Source: DATIYF01 sp035517775
GTDB lineage: Bacteria > Acidobacteriota > Terriglobia > Terriglobales > Acidobacteriaceae
DNA: 12,931 bases
NCBI GenBank assembly: GCA_035517775.1
Contig: DATIYF010000057.1
Location: forward strand, 1-12,931
Direction: 5' to 3'
The position numbers were made by a program, and so were the translations under genes. This document shows positions 1 through 6,530 of the stretch, piece after piece. Each line of letters opens with the position of its first letter. The first letter of the stretch is position 1. The notes under the pieces are model-generated. The model made no database searches. It saw nothing but the letters and a program-made list of their open reading frames with translations, and was not told where the DNA came from.

Positions 1-2522
1 TGGTCAAAGAGCCCTCCGAACTTGACGCCTTCAGAGCCGCCTACCGGCGCAAGAAATTCACGCCTGCGACCTTCCAGAAAGGCCAGACGGTCGGCGGGTT
101 CATCGGCATTGACGGCGGCTCCACCTCGACCAAGGCAGTTCTGCTCGATGAAAACGGCCACATTCTGTGCAAGACTTACCAGCTCTCGAATGGCAATCCA
201 ATTCAAGACACGATCGATATGTTCGAGAACCTACGCGGGCAGGTGGAGGCGCAGAACGCGAAGCTGGAAGTTCTGGGCGTGGCCACCACGGGCTACGCCA
301 AAGACATTCTGAAGGATGTGCTGAACGCCGATGTGGCGCTGGTAGAAACCGTCGCCCACACCGAATCGGCTCTGAAGTTTTACGAAGACCCGCACGTGAT
401 TGTGGATGTGGGCGGGCAGGACATTAAGCTGATCGTGCTGCACAACGGCCGGGTGAAAGATTTCAAGCTGAACACGCAATGCTCGGCGGGCAACGGATAC
501 TTCCTGCAATCCACCGCCGAGGGCTTCGGCTTGAAGGTCGAAGAGTACGCCGATCTGGCGTTCTCGGCGCAGGCCATGCCGGTGTTCGGTTACGGCTGCG
601 CCGTGTTCATGCAGTCGGATATCGTCAACTTCCAGCGCCAGGGGTGGCGGGCGGAAGAAATTCTGGCCGGACTGGCGGCCGTTCTGCCCAAGAACGTATT
701 CCTCTACGTGGCCAGCATTCCCAACCTGGCGGCATTAGGCTCGCGCTTCGTGCTGCAAGGCGGCACGCAGAACAATCTGGCTGTGGTGAAGGCCGAGGTG
801 GATTTCATCCGCTCCAGCTTCCGGGCCGCGGGCAAGCAGCCGGAAATCATCGTGCACGAGCACTGCGGCGAGTCGGGAGCGATTGGCGCTGCCCAGGAGT
901 CGCTGCGCGTCTGGCGCAATGGGCTTAAGACGACTTTCGTCGGCCTCGATGCGGTGCGCAAGATCGAATACCGCACCACCCGCAACGAAGACACGCGCTG
1001 CCATTTCTGCAAAAACGACTGCCTGCGTACTTTCATTGACATTCGCACGGTACCGAAAGACGACATGAGCTTCGTGCCCATCCAGAAGGTCACCAAAGTC
1101 CCGCTGATGCACGGCGAGCAGCGCCTGATTATCGCCACCTGCGAAAAGGGTACGGTCGAAGACGTCAACGATATGAAAGACATCAAGTCGGGACTGGACA
1201 AGATCAAGGCCCAGCACCCGAACTTCGTGGATATGGCGTCGAAGGAAGTCTTCCGGCCCATCAATCCCAAGAGCGTGGCCGATCCCCTGCCCACGAAGAA
1301 CTGGTCCGGGTGGAAAAAGGGCGACAAAGAGCGTCGCGAGCTGATGGAGAATCGCAAGAAGACTCGCGTCGGCATTCCCCGCGTGCTGAATATTTACGTT
1401 TATGCGCCGCTGTTCAACGGGTATCTGGAAAGCCTGGGCGTGCAGCCGGAGAACATCATTTACTCCGACTACACCACCTCAGAGCTCTATCGCGCGGGCG
1501 CCAGCCGGGGCGCGATTGACCCCTGTTTCCCGGCCAAGATCGGCATTTCTCACGTCTACAACCTGATTCAGGAAAAGCACCGCAAGAAGCCGCTGAACGT
1601 CATCTTCTTCCCCATGTATGACGTGTTGCATTCGCCGCTGGTAAACATCGTGGGCACGAACGCCTGCCCCACGGTGACGGCGACGCCGGAGACGGCAAAA
1701 GCGGCCTTCACCAAGGAGAACGACGTGTTCGCCGAGAACAACGTCAAGTACCTCGACCCGGTGCTGAACTTCAAAGACCGTAAGCTTTTCGCCTACCAGA
1801 TGCTGCAGGCCTGGCAGCCGGTGTTGGGGCTTTCCGAAGAAGAGAACGAGCGTGCCATCGAAGTTGGCTTCCAGGCGCTGGAAAATTACGAGTCGAGCAT
1901 CCGCAAGCGGGCGCGCCAGGTTCTGGACCAGTTGGAGCGCGAAGATCGCATCGGCATTGTGATGCTGGGGCGGCCCTACCACCACGATCCCGGCCTCAAT
2001 CACGAGATTCTCGAGGAATTTCAGAAGCTGGGCTATCCCATCTTCTCGCAGCACACATTACCGCTCGACGAAGACATGCTGGAGCGCCTGTTCGGCGAGG
2101 AGGTCCGCGCGGGAGTGGTCAAGCACGCGCTCGACATTACCGACGCCTGGAAGAATTCCTACTCCTGCAGCACCAACCAGAAGGTCTGGGCGGCGAAGTT
2201 TACGGCGCGGCATCCCAACCTGGTGGCGCTCGAAATGTCGAGCTTCAAGTGCGGGCACGATGCGCCCATCTATGGCGTGATTGAAGGCATTATCGAAAAC
2301 TCCGGTACGCCATATTTCTGCTTCAAAGACCTGGACGAAAACAAGCCGACGGGCTCGATTCGAATCCGCGTCGAAACCATTGATTATTTCCTGCGGCGCT
2401 ATCGCGAAGACATCATTAAACGGCGCAAGGCGGAAAACGACATTGAAGCGGAGCTGGCTGCCTACGAAGCGCAACTGCGCGGGCAGCTCGAGCCGCAAGC
2501 GCAGGAGATGGCGGCCGACTAA
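1..2522 (+). CDS. 2-hydroxyacyl-CoA dehydratase activase (BadF/HgdC type) fused to DUF2229-type region, 5' partial
   Basis: The frame is open from base 3 and ends with TAA at 2520-2522, giving 839 visible residues; the start lies outside the window. An ASKHA-type ATPase domain occupies about residues 33-300. It has the phosphate-1 loop GIDGGSTSTK (35-44), phosphate-2 VDVGGQDIK (134-142) and an adenosine-site GG segment (VLQGGTQNN). Two cysteines, in CSAGNGYF (C160) and GYGCAVF (C199), match the ligands of the [4Fe-4S] cluster bridging the activator dimer in HgdC. After a CxxCxxxC motif (C333, C336, C340) comes a DUF2229-like region (GIPRVLNIYVY onward) and a conserved C-terminus with GRPYHHDPGLN and SSFKCGHDAPIYG. 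Known activases hydrolyse ATP to drive an electron into 2-hydroxyacyl-CoA dehydratases or benzoyl-CoA reductases. Proteins with this C-terminus are often about 1,400 residues with two activase domains, so the visible one may be the second. No dehydratase subunit is visible, so the substrate is unknown. Confidence 0.88.
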   Translation, partial: VKEPSELDAFRAAYRRKKFTPATFQKGQTVGGFIGIDGGSTSTKAVLLDENGHILCKTYQLSNGNPIQDTIDMFENLRGQVEAQNAKLEVLGVATTGYAKDILKDVLNADVALVETVAHTESALKFYEDPHVIVDVGGQDIKLIVLHNGRVKDFKLNTQCSAGNGYFLQSTAEGFGLKVEEYADLAFSAQAMPVFGYGCAVFMQSDIVNFQRQGWRAEEILAGLAAVLPKNVFLYVASIPNLAALGSRFVLQGGTQNNLAVVKAEVDFIRSSFRAAGKQPEIIVHEHCGESGAIGAAQESLRVWRNGLKTTFVGLDAVRKIEYRTTRNEDTRCHFCKNDCLRTFIDIRTVPKDDMSFVPIQKVTKVPLMHGEQRLIIATCEKGTVEDVNDMKDIKSGLDKIKAQHPNFVDMASKEVFRPINPKSVADPLPTKNWSGWKKGDKERRELMENRKKTRVGIPRVLNIYVYAPLFNGYLESLGVQPENIIYSDYTTSELYRAGASRGAIDPCFPAKIGISHVYNLIQEKHRKKPLNVIFFPMYDVLHSPLVNIVGTNACPTVTATPETAKAAFTKENDVFAENNVKYLDPVLNFKDRKLFAYQMLQAWQPVLGLSEEENERAIEVGFQALENYESSIRKRARQVLDQLEREDRIGIVMLGRPYHHDPGLNHEILEEFQKLGYPIFSQHTLPLDEDMLERLFGEEVRAGVVKHALDITDAWKNSYSCSTNQKVWAAKFTARHPNLVALEMSSFKCGHDAPIYGVIEGIIENSGTPYFCFKDLDENKPTGSIRIRVETIDYFLRRYREDIIKRRKAENDIEAELAAYEAQLRGQLEPQAQEMAAD

Positions 2523-2531
2523 GCATCTTTC

Positions 2532-2545
2532 TTAGAATCTTCTAA
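2532..2545. repeat. Short palindrome just after the activase gene
   Basis: TTAGAA at 2532-2537 and TTCTAA at 2540-2545 form a perfect 6-bp inverted repeat with a 2-bp centre, 10 bases after the activase stop codon. No T-run follows, so it is not a standard rho-independent terminator. The rest of the gap 2523-2651 shows no gene, RNA or clear promoter. Confidence 0.45.
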
Positions 2546-2651
2546 CCGCGGGTTTGCGCGGGCCGAGACGTGCTCTCCTGAATCTGCAAGTCAAGGGGAG
2601 CGCCGGCCCAGCGACAAGCGCGTCCCTAACGCCTTTCGCAGGTAATCTTGC

Positions 2652-3812
2652 TTGGGGTCTTCTTCGCATTCCGGCCGGACCACGCAAAATCGCGCTCTCG
2701 GGCTCTCCCTTCAGTTTTCCCATGCCCCGCGCCCGGCGGGAAAGGTAATTGAGCTTGAGTCGGGCGATCCTCGCTACCGCCAACTGGCTGAGGCGCATCC
2801 CGAGGCTTTGATCTTTCACCAGCCGGCCTGGATTCGGGCCCTCGAAGCCGAGGGCCGTATGAAAGCGATCATCCTTGGTTACGAAGATCAAGACGGAAAC
2901 CTGGAAGCGGCGCTGCCGTTAATGCCCACGCGCGGCCTTCCCCTTGATATTGGGGCGCAGCAGACGGGGCCGCGCCTTTGCTCACTGCCGCGGACTCCGG
3001 CATGCGGTCCGCTGTTCACCCATGAAGCCGCGGCGGCGCAGTTGCTGCAAGCGGCCGTGGAAAAAGCCGAAAATAAGCGGCTGCGCTTGCAGGTGAAATG
3101 CAACCAGCAACTGCCCGTCGAGAATGCAGCCGGGCTGACTGGCGTTCACTGGCGGCCCACCTACGTGCTAAGCATTCCCGGGCGCACGGAAGACTTGCAG
3201 TTTGCCGGTTCTCGCCACCGGCACAAGCTGAAGTGGGCGGCAGAGAAAGCTTCAAGGAACGGAGTGCGAATTCGCGCCGCAGAAAGCGAAACAGACGTGC
3301 GGGCATGGTACAAGCTGTACTTGCAGACCATGCGGCGCAACGCCGTCCCGCCCCGGCCGTTGCGCTTCTTTCTGGCGCTTGGCAGAGAGCTGGCGCCGCA
3401 CGGCATGCAGTTGCAATTGGCCGAGCGGAATGACCGGGGCAAGCGGCGGCTGGCGGCGGGCGCGATCTTCCTGCGCTTTCGCGAAAGTGCCTGGTACGCC
3501 TTCAGCGGCAGCGATCCGCGGGAGATGAGGCTCTACCCAAATGATCTGCTCTTGTGGAGCTTCATTCATGAGGCATGTGGCAGCGGCCTGCGGCGCCTGG
3601 ATCTTGGCGAAGTCCCCGAAGATCATCCCGAGCTCGAGCGATTCAAAACCAAATGGGGCGCACTTCCCCGCGCGCAATACCGCTATCTCAGCAACGCGGC
3701 CGAGAGGTCTGCGCTGCGGCTGGAGCAGGCAGGCGGCCTCCGCAGAATGTGGCGGCACCTGCCGCTTTGGCTGACAACGCAGCTGGGAGATTGCATTTAC
3801 CGCCGGCTGTGA
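2652..3812 (+). CDS. FemAB/GNAT-like (BioF2-type) acyltransferase family protein
   Basis: The reading frame of 386 codons ends with TGA at 3810-3812. Family-like sequence starts near residue 33 (IELESGDPRYRQL), followed by a first domain with FHQPAWIRAL. The second, acetyltransferase-like half includes RHRHKLKW (188-195), a stretch resembling substrate-contact regions (YAFSGSDPRE), and a C-terminal signature DLGEVPEDHPELERFKTKWGA (317-337), which resembles the G-x-FK-x-x-WG end of FemAB-like proteins. Members transfer amino acids or acyl groups to peptidoglycan precursors or polysaccharides; the substrate here cannot be told. The start is uncertain. The frame opens after TAA at 2643-2645. TTG at 2652 has a weak AGG 9 bases upstream. 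ATT at 2748 fits the family boundary better but has poor spacing. The first in-frame ATG (2859) would cut into the domain. No membrane segment or signal peptide is evident. Confidence 0.72.
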   Translation: MGSSSHSGRTTQNRALGLSLQFSHAPRPAGKVIELESGDPRYRQLAEAHPEALIFHQPAWIRALEAEGRMKAIILGYEDQDGNLEAALPLMPTRGLPLDIGAQQTGPRLCSLPRTPACGPLFTHEAAAAQLLQAAVEKAENKRLRLQVKCNQQLPVENAAGLTGVHWRPTYVLSIPGRTEDLQFAGSRHRHKLKWAAEKASRNGVRIRAAESETDVRAWYKLYLQTMRRNAVPPRPLRFFLALGRELAPHGMQLQLAERNDRGKRRLAAGAIFLRFRESAWYAFSGSDPREMRLYPNDLLLWSFIHEACGSGLRRLDLGEVPEDHPELERFKTKWGALPRAQYRYLSNAAERSALRLEQAGGLRRMWRHLPLWLTTQLGDCIYRRL

Positions 3813-3840
3813 CTTCGCCGCCTCCGCCAGCCGTTACTTC
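3797..3840. repeat. Two-copy imperfect direct repeat, 24-bp period
   Basis: Bases 3800-3816 and 3824-3840 match at 14 of 17 positions (shared core CCGCC-GC-GT-ACTTC). The first copy overlaps the last codons and stop of the acyltransferase gene. It looks like a local duplication that may have shifted the C-terminus or stop of that gene. I see no function. Confidence 0.4.
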
Positions 3841-3908
3841 GGTCACATGGCGTGGAGCTGAGTTGGCGTTACATTGAGGAAGAGAGCCAGTTACTTTGCG
3901 ATTCGCTG

Positions 3909-3914
3909 TAGAAT
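3909..3914 (+). promoter_or_regulatory. Possible -10 element for tRNA-Cys
   Basis: TAGAAT at 3909-3914 matches five of six bases of the sigma70 -10 consensus and is preceded by TG. Transcription would start about 33 bases before the tRNA. No convincing -35 hexamer lies at the right distance, so this is a weak call. The rest of 3813-3952 shows no gene. Confidence 0.25.
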
Positions 3915-3952
3915 TAACCGTTGTCCGACTCCCCATCTGGACATCACCTCAT

Positions 3953-4026
3953 GGCGCGGTGCCCGAGTGACTAGGGAGAGGCCTGCAAAGCCTCGGAGGT
4001 AGGTTAAAATCCTGCCCGCGCCTCCA
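3953..4026 (+). tRNA. tRNA-Cys (anticodon GCA) with encoded CCA
   Basis: The full cloverleaf folds by hand. The acceptor stem GGCGCGG (3953-3959) pairs perfectly with CCGCGCC (4016-4022). The D stem is CCC/GGG (3962-3964/3974-3976). The anticodon stem GAGGC/GCCTC (3978-3982/3990-3994) encloses loop CTGCAAA, with anticodon GCA at 3985-3987. The T stem is GTAGG/CCTGC (3999-4003/4011-4015). The discriminator is T (4023), the known cysteine identity base, and CCA is encoded at 4024-4026. A G15/G48 combination, as in E. coli tRNA-Cys, also fits. Two oddities stand out: the D loop has G-A where G18-G19 is normal, and the T loop is TTAAAAT, with A where C56 is normal. Confidence 0.93.
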
Positions 4027-4112
4027 CCTTCTTTCTTCCCATCCTGACCAGGCCTCATCATCCACCTGCGCAGCTCTGCAGAAAAGCGCGCGCTGCGGTA
4101 AGCTTTCGAGGA

Positions 4113-4688
4113 ATGGTCTTTGTCCTCGACAACTACGATTCCTTCACCTACAACCTGGTGCAATATCTGGGGGAGTTGGGGGCTGAGGTAGTGGTCCGCC
4201 GCAACGATCAGCTAAGCGTGCAAGAGGTAGAAGCGCTGGGCCCTGACCGCATTCTGATCTCTCCGGGGCCGTGCACGCCGCAGGATGCCGGCATCAGCAT
4301 CGAACTGATCCAGCATTTCACCGGCAAAGTGCCGTTGCTCGGCGTTTGCCTGGGGCACCAGGCGCTGGGGGCGGCGTTTGGTGGAGAGGTGGTGCGCGCC
4401 CCGCATCTTATGCACGGCAAGACCAGCGAAGTTCGCCATGACGGCAAAACGATTTTCGCCGGCGTACCCTCGCCCATGACCGCCACCCGCTACCACTCGC
4501 TCATCGTCTCCGAAAAACGACTGCCGAAGGAGCTCGAGGTCAGCGCCTGGACCACGGAGAAAGACGGCTCCCGCACCATCATGGGATTACGGCACAGAGA
4601 ATTTCCCGTGGAAGGCGTGCAGTTCCATCCCGAAAGCGTACTGACGGATCAGGGGAAGCAACTGGTGCGGAATTTTCTTGCGCTGTAG
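4113..4688 (+). CDS. trpG: Anthranilate synthase component II / aminodeoxychorismate synthase glutaminase (TrpG/PabA)
   Basis: This 191-residue class I glutamine amidotransferase has the normal family length. It releases ammonia from glutamine for the chorismate-using partner: TrpE for tryptophan, and possibly PabB for folate, since one TrpG/PabA often serves both. The N-terminus VLDNYDSFTYNLVQYLGELG is diagnostic. The oxyanion segment is ISPGPCTPQDAG (49-60), the nucleophile is C79 in GVCLGHQALG, and the triad is completed by H172 and E174 in QFHPESVLT. ATG 4113 gives the expected N-terminus, but its only purine-rich site, GAGGA at 4108-4112, directly abuts the ATG, an unusually short spacing. 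It starts 86 bases after the tRNA-Cys and could share its transcript. The partner trpE lies downstream on the opposite strand, tail to tail, so the two are not one operon. Confidence 0.95.
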   Translation: MVFVLDNYDSFTYNLVQYLGELGAEVVVRRNDQLSVQEVEALGPDRILISPGPCTPQDAGISIELIQHFTGKVPLLGVCLGHQALGAAFGGEVVRAPHLMHGKTSEVRHDGKTIFAGVPSPMTATRYHSLIVSEKRLPKELEVSAWTTEKDGSRTIMGLRHREFPVEGVQFHPESVLTDQGKQLVRNFLAL

Positions 4689-4695
4689 AAGCGGC

Positions 4696-4840
4696 CAACC
4701 GAGAACCAAGAATTTAGAACAGGGGGTCGAATATCGAACCCCGCGCTTATGCTTGTTTCTTGTTCAGGACTTTTCCTCACAAGCACCGGGTTTTGGTTCT
4801 TCCCTGTAGTTCTCAGGAATCAGTTCCCGGTCCTCAGTGC
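4696..4840. repeat. Degenerate GAACC/GAGAAC-word tract between trpG and trpE
   Basis: The gap between the convergent genes is rich in related words. GAGAACCAAGAA lies at 4701-4712 on the plus strand, and the minus strand carries CCTGAACAAGAAA, CCTGAGAACT, GAAGAACCAAAA and GGGAACTGATTCC. They look like decayed copies of a short repeated motif in both orientations. No ORF or RNA gene is supported here. Confidence 0.35.
4722..4742. terminator. Hairpin between convergent trpG and trpE, possible bidirectional terminator
   Basis: GGGG (4722-4725) pairs with CCCC (4739-4742) and TCGA (4727-4730) with TCGA (4734-4737). A single G-A mismatch separates the two stems and the loop is ATA. The position, 34 bases after the trpG stop, suits a terminator. 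The following plus-strand sequence is T-rich but not a clean T-run, so the call is moderate to low. Confidence 0.4.
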
Positions 4841-6322
4841 TCAATTGTTCGCTCTCGCCGCTGCTACGGCCCGCAGCACCGCCTGCGCCTTGTTCATGGA
4901 TTCCTGAAATTCGCGCTGGGGATTCGAATCTGCCACAATGCCCGCGCCCGCCTGCAGGTACGCCTTCTTGCCCTTCATCAGCATGGTGCGGATGGCGATG
5001 CATGAATCCAGATTGCCGGCGAAATCGGCGTAAAGAACAGAGCCGCCATAGATGCCGCGCCGGGTGGGCTCCAGTTCTTCGATAATCTGCATAGCGCGGA
5101 CTTTGGGCGCGCCGCTCAGCGTGCCCGCGGGAAAGCAGGCGGCGAAGGCGTCGAGTGCGTCCATATCGCTGCGCAGGCGGCCTTCGAGCGCTGAGACCAG
5201 GTGCATCACGTGCGAGTAGCGTTCCACATACATCAAATCGCGCACCTTCACCGAACCGTATTCGCTTACCCGCCCCAGGTCGTTTCGCCCTAAATCCACC
5301 AGCATGACGTGCTCGGCGCGTTCTTTTTCGTCGCCGAGCATCTTCTTTTCCAGTTCCTGGTCTTCGATTTCGTCCTTTCCGCGGGGATGGGTGCCGGCGA
5401 TAGGCCGGTACTCCAGCTTGTGCCCGGTCACTCGCACCAGCATCTCCGGCGACGAGCCCAGAACATGCATATCTCCCAGGCGCAGAAAATACATGTAGGG
5501 CGAAGGATTCACCGTGCGCAGAGCCCGATAAATGTCAAACGGCGGCACTTCGGGAACAAAATCGAGGCGCTGCGACAGCACCACCTGGAAAATGTCGCCG
5601 GCGGCGATATATTCCTTGGCGCGCTCCACCATTTTGACGAAGCGCTCGCGGCTGGCGCCGGCATGGACCTTCAGCCTCCGCGTGAAGCCTCCGCGTTTCT
5701 TTTGCCAATGCCCAGGGCGCAGGCCGGCCGCCAGTTTTTGTTCCAGGGCGGCAATATCTGCCAGGGCGCGGGCGTAGGCCTTGCGTGGGCTTTCCCCAGC
5801 GACATCGGCGGCAGCGAGGATGTGAATCTGGTGGCGCAGATGGTCGAAGGCCAGCAGGCGGTCGAAAAACATCAGTACGCAATCGGGCAGGTCGAGGTCC
5901 TCTTTGGCCTGGGCGCCGATGTTTTCCAGGCTGCGCACAGCATCGTAGGCAAAATAGCCGACCGCGCCCGCGGTGAAAGGCGGAAGTCCGGGCATAATGG
6001 CCGGGCGGTGCTGGCGCAGCAGGCGCTTGACCACCTGCATGGCATTTCCGGTCTGTTTTTCCTGTTTCTTGCCGCGCCGGATTGTGATCTCGCTGCCGCG
6101 GGCGGAAACCTGCATGTAGGGCCGCACGCCCAGAAAGGTGTAACGCCCAATGTGCTCGCCGCGCTCCACCGACTCCAGCAGAAAAGCCTCCGGTTCGTGC
6201 GCGGCGATGCTTAGAAAGGCAGAGACCGGAGTCAGCAAGTCGGCAGCAACCGACTTCACCACTGGCACCAGGGTGGCCTCCTTGGCTAGGGCCGAGAACT
6301 CCTTGTAATCGGGAAAAGCCAT
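4841..6322 (-). CDS. trpE: Anthranilate synthase component I
   Basis: This 493-residue protein of normal TrpE length converts chorismate to anthranilate, using ammonia delivered by TrpG; it is the first step of tryptophan synthesis. The N-terminal domain (about 15-170) contains LTPVSAFL and FLLESVERGE. The LLES element (48-51) belongs to the tryptophan feedback site, so inhibition by tryptophan is likely. The chorismate-binding domain (about 225-485) carries FQVVLSQRLD, RPIAGTHPRG, HVMLVDLGRNDLGRVS, FPAGTLSGAPKVRAM and QAGAGIVADSNP. RPIAGT and the feedback motif favour TrpE over PabB. ATG at 6322 is supported by GGAA a few bases upstream and by the expected N-terminus; the stop is TGA at 4843-4841. 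It is separated from other trp genes and divergent from the MBL-fold gene. Confidence 0.95.
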   Translation of the reverse strand: MAFPDYKEFSALAKEATLVPVVKSVAADLLTPVSAFLSIAAHEPEAFLLESVERGEHIGRYTFLGVRPYMQVSARGSEITIRRGKKQEKQTGNAMQVVKRLLRQHRPAIMPGLPPFTAGAVGYFAYDAVRSLENIGAQAKEDLDLPDCVLMFFDRLLAFDHLRHQIHILAAADVAGESPRKAYARALADIAALEQKLAAGLRPGHWQKKRGGFTRRLKVHAGASRERFVKMVERAKEYIAAGDIFQVVLSQRLDFVPEVPPFDIYRALRTVNPSPYMYFLRLGDMHVLGSSPEMLVRVTGHKLEYRPIAGTHPRGKDEIEDQELEKKMLGDEKERAEHVMLVDLGRNDLGRVSEYGSVKVRDLMYVERYSHVMHLVSALEGRLRSDMDALDAFAACFPAGTLSGAPKVRAMQIIEELEPTRRGIYGGSVLYADFAGNLDSCIAIRTMLMKGKKAYLQAGAGIVADSNPQREFQESMNKAQAVLRAVAAARANN

Positions 6323-6363
6323 ACTTCCGCGTGCCGCCGAACTTCCTGCTGTGGCGGGATTTC

Positions 6364-6390
6364 ATTATATGGGCTAACCCCGGCCCGCAA
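6364..6390 (-). promoter_or_regulatory. Probable sigma70-type promoter of trpE
   Basis: On the minus strand a perfect TATAAT (plus-strand 6364-6369) lies upstream of trpE. TTGCGG (plus 6385-6390) is a -35-like element at 15 bp, slightly short; GATTGC at 17 bp is an alternative. The leader would be only about 35 bases, leaving no room for a classical trp leader peptide/attenuator or a T-box. The -35 area overlaps one arm of the inverted repeat at 6387-6398. Confidence 0.5.
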
Positions 6391-6497
6391 TCTTCCCTGG
6401 AAAAGCCGGTAAAACCCTGATATCCCGCCGGGTACGTTGGTTTCCCCGGTAACCAGCGAAAGAATTGACGGATATTCCCCGGGCAAGGGAAGATTGC
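6387..6497. repeat. 12-bp perfect inverted repeat in the trpE/MBL divergent region
   Basis: GCAATCTTCCCT (6387-6398) and AGGGAAGATTGC (6486-6497) are exact reverse complements, 87 bp apart. The left arm overlaps the trpE -35 area. The right arm lies 16-27 bases downstream of TTGACG (6465-6470), a possible -35 of the plus-strand gene, so it covers that gene's expected -10 zone. A looser nested pair is CCGGTAAAACC near 6405 with GGTTTCCCCGG near 6440. The arms could be two operator copies or ends of a long stem. Confidence 0.55.
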
Positions 6498-6530
6498 TCA
6501 TTATCCCGGTTCTGCTGCAATGAGGGCGGC

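Noticed and set aside
704..1375. 223-codon minus-strand frame
   Set aside because: It is antisense to the conserved activase region and its product shows no recognisable domain.
3688..3936. 82-codon minus-strand frame containing an EVTAGG repeat
   Set aside because: The repeated residues come from the 24-bp direct repeat at the end of the acyltransferase gene. There is no ribosome site and no family match, and it overlaps the conserved plus-strand gene.
4067..4097. CGCAGC/GCTGCG hairpin as a tRNA-Cys terminator
   Set aside because: The arms are only 6 bp, the loop is long and there is no T-run; it is likely chance in GC-rich sequence.
5309..6214. 301-codon open frame on the plus strand
   Set aside because: It is fully antisense to trpE, whose protein is unmistakable. 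High GC and codon bias leave such antisense frames open, and the product has no family features.
6323..6530. trp leader peptide/attenuator or T-box before trpE
   Set aside because: The predicted leader is only about 35 bases, and there is no run of Trp codons or T-box signature.
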